Shown one piece after another: positions 59,991-64,000 of a stretch of 64,000 nt of DNA (position 1 is its first letter; each line of letters begins with the position of its first letter). The notes below the pieces were generated by a model. That model worked only from the letters and a program-made list of their open reading frames with translations. It was not told where the DNA came from and ran no database searches. Position numbers and translations under genes: made by a program. This stretch comes from Oceanimonas pelagia (GTDB lineage: Bacteria; Pseudomonadota; Gammaproteobacteria; Enterobacterales; Aeromonadaceae). The DNA lies in contig NZ_CP118224.1 in NCBI RefSeq assembly GCF_030849025.1, positions 1,658,001 to 1,722,000 of the forward strand. The letters are read 5' to 3'.

Positions 59991-60953
59991 ATGCGAAACA
60001 TCCTGCCCCTGCTCGAGCAGACCGCCTTTCCGCCCCTTGTCCGCGACCGGACCGACACCCTGCAGGTGAACCTGGGTTACCGCTGCAACATGAAGTGTGC
60101 ACACTGCCATGTGGCCGCCGGCCCCCACCGCACCGAAATGATGGATGAGCAGACCCTGGCGCTGATCCCGCAGGTGCTGCAGGCCCGCGGCATTCACACG
60201 TTGGATCTCACCGGTGGCGCCCCCGAGCTGCACGGCGGCTTTCGCGACCTGGTGCGGCAGGCGTGCCGGCTGGGAGTCAGGGTGATCGACCGCTGCAACC
60301 TCACCGTACTGCTGGAGCCGGGGCAGGAAAACCTGGCCGCCTTTCTGGCGGAAAACCGGGTGGAGGTGGTGGCGTCCCTGCCCTGTTACGCCATGGAAAA
60401 CGTCGACCGGCAGCGCGGCAAGGGCAGCTTCGACAAAAGCATTGTCGCCCTGCAGCAGCTCAACCGACTGGGCTATGGCAAGCCCGGCTCGGAACTGGTG
60501 CTGAACCTGGTATACAACCCGCAGGGGCCCCGCCTGCCGCCCCCTCAGGCCGAACTGGAAGCCGCCTACCGGCACGAGCTGAAACGCCACTTCGACATCG
60601 AGTTCAACCAGCTGTTTGCCCTGGCCAACATGCCCATCAAACGCTTTGGCGATTCCCTTGTGAGCACCGGTCAGTTTCACGACTACATGCGCCTGCTGAC
60701 GAACAACTTCAGTGCCGCCAACCTGACCAGCGTCATGTGCCGGAACCTTGTCAGCGTGGACTGGCAGGGCTACCTGTATGACTGTGACTTTAACCAGCAG
60801 CTTGGCCTGCCCCTGTCCGGCCGGGGCCGGCCACACCTGCGGGAGCTGTTGCAACGGGATTACGCCGGCTGCCCCGTTCGCGTGGCCGGTCACTGCCATG
60901 GCTGCACCGCCGGTCAGGGCAGCAGTTGCGGTGGTGCCCTGGAGGAGCAGTAA
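59991..60953 (+). CDS. arsS: ArsS-type radical SAM/Cys-rich protein
   Basis: This 320-residue protein has the radical-SAM cluster motif CX3CX2C at Cys32, Cys36 and Cys39 (YRCNMKCAHCH), LDLTGGAPELH, and a C-terminal cysteine-rich domain HCHGCTAGQGSSCGGA. That layout defines the arsenosugar-biosynthesis ArsS family (rSAM/SeCys group). Some members have selenocysteine in the tail; all are Cys here. ArsS is thought to join the SAM ribosyl group to dimethylarsenite. The ATG at 59991 has a GGAG site. The stop overlaps the next start (TAATG). No arsM is visible. Confidence 0.87.
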   Translation: MRNILPLLEQTAFPPLVRDRTDTLQVNLGYRCNMKCAHCHVAAGPHRTEMMDEQTLALIPQVLQARGIHTLDLTGGAPELHGGFRDLVRQACRLGVRVIDRCNLTVLLEPGQENLAAFLAENRVEVVASLPCYAMENVDRQRGKGSFDKSIVALQQLNRLGYGKPGSELVLNLVYNPQGPRLPPPQAELEAAYRHELKRHFDIEFNQLFALANMPIKRFGDSLVSTGQFHDYMRLLTNNFSAANLTSVMCRNLVSVDWQGYLYDCDFNQQLGLPLSGRGRPHLRELLQRDYAGCPVRVAGHCHGCTAGQGSSCGGALEEQ

Positions 60954-61609
60954 TGAGCCTCAGCATTGTTATTCCTGCCCTGAACGAGGCTAGGGCCTTG
61001 CCCGCCACCCTGGCGACCCTGCCGAAGCAGGCCGAGGTCATCGTCGTGGATGGCAACAGCAGCGACGACACGGCTCGCCTGGCCAGGCGGTGGGGGGCCA
61101 CTCAGATCACCACGCCACCGGGACGGGCGCGACAAATGAACGCCGGCGCCGCCGCGGCACGGGGCGAATATCTGCTGTTTCTGCACGCCGACACCCTGCT
61201 GCCCGGCCAGACGGCACGACTTGTCACCACCGCCCTGCAACATCACCACTGGGGCCGCTTCGATGTGAGCCTGCAGGGCCGCCATCCCATGCTGGCAGTG
61301 ATCGGCGCCATGATGAACCTGCGCTCCCGGCTGACCGGCATTGCCACCGGCGATCAGGGCCTGTTTATGCGCCGAAGTGCCTTTATGGCGGTAGGCGGCT
61401 TTCCCGAACAACCGCTGATGGAAGACATAGCGCTCAGCAAACGGCTCAAGGAGTTGGGGCCGCCGGCCTGTTTGCGACAGCGGGTGATCACGTCGGGCCG
61501 GCGCTGGGAGAACCACGGCGTGTGGCGCACCATCTGGCTGATGTGGCGGCTGCGGTTTGCCTACTGGCGCGGCGCCGAGCCGCAGCGGCTGGCGGAGCGG
61601 TACCGGTGA
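60953..61609 (+). CDS. Family 2 glycosyltransferase, rSAM/selenodomain-associated (transferase 2)
   Basis: This 218-residue GT-A glycosyltransferase begins MSLSIVIPALNEARALPATL and has VVDGNSSDDTARLA, LFLHADTLLP (DXD-like) and GDQGLFMRRSAFMAVGGFP with MEDIALSKRL. It matches the group that accompanies ArsS-like radical SAM proteins. No membrane helix is evident. It is coupled to arsS by TAATG and to the next gene by GTGA. The sugar and acceptor are unknown. Confidence 0.87.
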   Translation: MSLSIVIPALNEARALPATLATLPKQAEVIVVDGNSSDDTARLARRWGATQITTPPGRARQMNAGAAAARGEYLLFLHADTLLPGQTARLVTTALQHHHWGRFDVSLQGRHPMLAVIGAMMNLRSRLTGIATGDQGLFMRRSAFMAVGGFPEQPLMEDIALSKRLKELGPPACLRQRVITSGRRWENHGVWRTIWLMWRLRFAYWRGAEPQRLAERYR

Positions 61610-62220
61610 ACACCCGCATGCTGGTGTTCGCCAAGGCGCCCCTGCCCGGCCAGGCCAAAACCCGGCTGGTTCCGACCCTGGGCGCCAAGGGCGCCGCCCG
61701 CCTGGCCCATGCCATGCTCAATACCACCCTGGCCCACGCCCTGGCCGCCGGACTTGGCCCGGTGGAATTGTGCATGAGCCCGGCCCCGGCACACCCCGAC
61801 TGGCGAGCCTGTCGCCTGCCGGCGGGCGTAGTGCAACGTGACCAGGGTGAAGGCGATTTGGGGGCACGCATGGCCCGGGCCGCCCGACGCGGCCTGGCAC
61901 GCAACGGGGCCGTGCTGCTGGTGGGCACCGACTGCCCGCAACTGAGCCCGGCCCTGCTGCACCAGGCGGCGACACGGCTGACGGATTGCGACGCGCTGCT
62001 GTACCCCACCCGGGACGGCGGCTACGCCCTGCTGGGCCTGCGCCGGTTTTCTGCCACCCTGTTCGAGCACATGCCCTGGAGCACCGACCGGGTGGCCGAG
62101 CTGACCCGCCGGCGGCTCACGGCCCTGGGCTGGTGCTGGCGTGAAGGGGAAACCCTGCTGGATATTGACGAGCCGGGGGATCTGTTTCAGTTGCCGGGAA
62201 GCTGGGTAACTCCATGCTGA
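61606..62220 (+). CDS. DUF2064 nucleotidyl/glycosyl transferase, rSAM/selenodomain-associated (transferase 1)
   Basis: This 204-residue GT-A-fold protein of the DUF2064 family has MLVFAKAPLPGQAKTRLVPT, QGEGDLGARMA, LLVGTDCPQLSP, YPTRDGGYALLGL and a LDIDEPGDL ending, resembling nucleotidyltransferases. The GTG at 61606 overlaps the previous stop; an ATG four codons later is possible. It overlaps the next gene by seven bases. It may activate a sugar for the glycosyltransferase; this is inference. Confidence 0.85.
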   Translation: MNTRMLVFAKAPLPGQAKTRLVPTLGAKGAARLAHAMLNTTLAHALAAGLGPVELCMSPAPAHPDWRACRLPAGVVQRDQGEGDLGARMARAARRGLARNGAVLLVGTDCPQLSPALLHQAATRLTDCDALLYPTRDGGYALLGLRRFSATLFEHMPWSTDRVAELTRRRLTALGWCWREGETLLDIDEPGDLFQLPGSWVTPC

Positions 62221-63014
62221 ACGAATTTGAACCCTGGCTGCGGCTGGGCAGCTTTGCCGGCCTGTTGCTGTTGTTTCTGCTGTGGGAGCACTACGCGCCC
62301 CGCCGGCCACAGCGGCAACGGCGCGGACCGCGCTGGCTGCGGCACCTGGCCCTGGCCGGCCTCAACACCCTGCTGGTGCGTGCCCTGTTTCCCCTGGCTG
62401 CGGTGGGAGCGGCACTGCTGGCGGCGGAGCGGAACTGGGGAGTACTGGCCTGGCTCGCCCTGCCCGACTGGCTGGCCCTGCCACTAACGGTGCTGTTGCT
62501 GGACTTGCTCATTTACTGGCAGCACCGGCTGTTTCACCGGGTGCCGCTGCTGTGGCGGCTGCACCGGATGCACCATACCGATACCGAGCTGGATGCCACC
62601 ACAGGGGTGCGCTTTCATCCGCTGGAAATCCTGCTGTCCATGGCAATCAAGCTGGCAGGGGTATTGCTGCTGGGAGCTTCCCCGCTGGCGGTGCTGGTGT
62701 TTGAAGTGCTGCTCAATGCCACCTCTCTGTTCAACCATGCCAATATCCATCTGCCCGCCAAGGTGGACGCGGTACTGCGGCGGCTGCTGGTTACCCCGGA
62801 CATGCACCGGGTGCATCATTCGGTTTACCCGCAGGAAACCGACAGCAACTTTGGCTTCAACCTCAGCTGCTGGGATCGCTGGCTGGGCAGCTACCGGGCC
62901 CGGCCTCGGGATGGCCACCGGCACATGCGGCTGGGGCTCAAGGAATTTCGCGCTCCCGAAGAGCGGGGCCTGCTGCGCCTGCTCACCCAGCCCTTTCGCC
63001 GCACCGGCATATGA
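62214..63014 (+). CDS. Fatty acid hydroxylase/sterol desaturase family membrane protein
   Basis: This 266-residue membrane di-iron enzyme has the family histidine clusters HRLFH, HRMHH, a middle HANIH and HRVHHS. At least four hydrophobic segments are present (FAGLLLLFLLWEH, TLLVRALFPLAAVGAALLA, LPLTVLLLDLLIYW, LAGVLLLGASPLAVLVFEVL). Such enzymes hydroxylate or desaturate lipids. Overlap with the preceding gene places it in the ArsS operon, hinting that the product is a lipid or is lipid-attached. It ends the operon. Confidence 0.88.
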   Translation: MLNEFEPWLRLGSFAGLLLLFLLWEHYAPRRPQRQRRGPRWLRHLALAGLNTLLVRALFPLAAVGAALLAAERNWGVLAWLALPDWLALPLTVLLLDLLIYWQHRLFHRVPLLWRLHRMHHTDTELDATTGVRFHPLEILLSMAIKLAGVLLLGASPLAVLVFEVLLNATSLFNHANIHLPAKVDAVLRRLLVTPDMHRVHHSVYPQETDSNFGFNLSCWDRWLGSYRARPRDGHRHMRLGLKEFRAPEERGLLRLLTQPFRRTGI

Positions 63015-63017
63015 ACA

Positions 63018-63042
63018 CAAAAAAGGAGCCCCTGGCCCCTTT
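63018..63042 (-). terminator. Terminator of the small secreted protein gene
   Basis: On the minus strand AAAGGGGCC and GGCTCCTTT arms (one mismatch, three-base loop) are followed by TTTGTG. It lies 32 bases after the stop of the small gene and directly after the hydroxylase stop on the other strand. Confidence 0.65.
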
Positions 63043-63073
63043 GGTTATGTTCGAGTGAGTGACGTGACGAAGA

Positions 63074-63265
63074 TCAGGGCTGACAGAAACCGGGCAGTTT
63101 CTTGCCCTGTTTTTTCATCATTCTGCACTGACGGTTATCCACACCGTCCCCACGGGATGAAAACGTATCGGCAAACGGCTGGCTGGCCGTGGCGGCCTGG
63201 GTATGAAGCGGCAACATGCTCAGCGCAAACACGGCGGCAAGCATGACTGACATGACGGTCTTCAT
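63074..63265 (-). CDS. Small secreted protein of unknown function
   Basis: This 63-residue precursor has a clear signal peptide (MKTVMSVMLAAVFALSMLPL, cleavage likely after TQA). The mature peptide is about 38 residues, with two cysteines in RQCRMMKKQGKKLPGFCQP that could form one disulfide loop. A GGAGA site precedes the ATG. It has its own terminator, so it is probably a separate transcript. I do not recognise a family. Confidence 0.6.
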   Translation of the reverse strand: MKTVMSVMLAAVFALSMLPLHTQAATASQPFADTFSSRGDGVDNRQCRMMKKQGKKLPGFCQP

Positions 63266-63582
63266 GGTACATCTCCTGCTCAAGACCCGCGCCTTGCCCG
63301 GGAACCAAAACCGGGCGGCACGAGTGGCCTTCTGGCACATCCTGAACGCCGGAAAATCCGGCGTCTACTCCATAAGGGTTGACCGGCATCAAGATTATTA
63401 CAATTTTTTTCACGTTTTTTTTGCTTTTTTCGTTGACCTATGCCAAACGAGTCGTTCCGCGCCACAAAGCCCCTTTCAAAAGGCACCGGCGGTACTTCTC
63501 CCGCCTGCAAACTGTGTTAGAGTGCAGACCATAAAGCCCCCGCAATTCTTTTTCGCATCAATTACCTATCAGGATAAAAAAG
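63266..63582. other. Intergenic region between divergent genes
   Basis: This 317-base region lies between the small secreted protein and the second universal stress protein. It contains a perfect CGCCGG-AAAAT-CCGGCG hairpin at 63347-63363, in the leader of the minus-strand gene, and an AT-rich stretch with long T-runs around 63400-63430. A weak promoter-like TTAGAG occurs near 63519 for the plus-strand gene. I see no gene in it. Confidence 0.45.
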
Positions 63583-64000
63583 ATGAGCACCAATGTACTG
63601 GCCGGTATCGACGGTTCCAAACACACCGCCTGCGTTTGCGATTATGCGGCCTGGGCTGCCCAACAGCTGTCCGCCTCCCTGGTGCTGCTGCACGTCATGC
63701 ACAAGCCCGAACCCACCATGCTGCTGAACATGGGGGCAGCTTCCACCCTCAGCGCCCAGGACAGTGTTCAGGCCGAACTGGCCGACCTCGACAAGAAACG
63801 GGCCGAGCTGGCCCGGGAGCAGAGCAAGCTGATCCTGGAGCAGGCCAGCAAGCATGTACAGCAGGCCGGCTATCCCGAGCCACGCACCATCTCCCGCGAA
63901 GGCCGGCTGGTGAACGTGCTGGAGCAGTATGACGACTATGCCGATCTGGTGGTGCTGGGCCGCCGGGGCAACAACGAGGACGACAGCCCGGAGCGCCTGG
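63583..64000 (+). CDS. Universal stress protein (partial, runs off the window)
   Basis: The first 139 codons of a second stress protein are visible. It begins MSTNVLAGIDGSKHTACVCD and continues AQDSVQAELADLDKKRAELA, closely parallel to the tandem protein at 57706-58560 (LACIDGSGHAATVCD, EQLLAELAELDARRG). It is therefore a paralogue and probably also tandem. An AGGATAAAAAAG sequence provides the ribosome site. The nucleotide loop LGRRGNNEDDSP appears degenerate, as in the first domain of its paralogue. Confidence 0.9.
   Translation, partial: MSTNVLAGIDGSKHTACVCDYAAWAAQQLSASLVLLHVMHKPEPTMLLNMGAASTLSAQDSVQAELADLDKKRAELAREQSKLILEQASKHVQQAGYPEPRTISREGRLVNVLEQYDDYADLVVLGRRGNNEDDSPERL

Overview
The window comes from a high-GC gammaproteobacterium. 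Conserved gene neighbourhoods (metG divergent from apbC with dcd beyond it; pabB-nudL-sdaA), a MotY sodium-type flagellar stator protein, an MSHA pilus operon, LpxM and SelD/SelU together suggest an Aeromonadales-type marine organism such as Oceanimonas, Zobellella or Oceanisphaera. This is inference from gene content; no rRNA is present to confirm it. Coding is dense. I saw no tRNA, rRNA, insertion sequence, prophage or CRISPR array.

Layout. 1-8.9 kb is housekeeping: dcd (cut by the window edge), apbC, metG, sdaA, a CoA-type Nudix hydrolase, pabB and class I fumarase. 8.9-16.9 kb holds acyP, rlmI, the selenium pair selD-selU, a metallo-beta-lactamase-fold hydrolase, an HBM-type chemoreceptor, a Tat-exported dienelactone-hydrolase-like protein and a membrane protein of unknown function. 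17.0-20.8 kb is a tightly overlapping mepA-glpK-glpD unit. 20.8-35.3 kb is an EAL phosphodiesterase followed by the MSHA type IV pilus operon on the minus strand (mshI, mshI2, J, K, L, N, E, G, A, C, D, O, P, Q). Recognisable mshM, mshF and mshB genes are absent from it. The ATPase MshE keeps both c-di-GMP-binding motifs, so the adjacent phosphodiesterase could act on the same pilus.

35.3-46.6 kb is rich in transport: a two-component sodium:solute symporter, an AEC carrier, dadA with a complex leader, a hybrid histidine kinase, an SLC13 carrier, a DUF1127 protein and an NSS amino-acid transporter with its MetS-type small subunit. 46.6-53.8 kb is envelope and salvage: an RloA-like protease-fold protein, a DUF3025 protein, lpxM with a coupled 42-residue membrane peptide, a TauE-family exporter, motY, an adenine-deaminase-type enzyme, mtgA and nagD. 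53.9-58.6 kb has a CPA2 antiporter, psiE, a SulP anion transporter and a tandem universal stress protein.

58.6-64 kb holds mtnK, whose tail appears to derive from a palindromic repeat. It also holds a four-gene coupled operon (ArsS-type radical SAM protein, GT2 glycosyltransferase, DUF2064 transferase, fatty-acid-hydroxylase/sterol-desaturase-family membrane enzyme), a small secreted protein and the start of a second universal stress protein. The four-gene operon is the best candidate for an undescribed biosynthetic system. The MSHA operon with its apparent gene losses is the second most interesting region.
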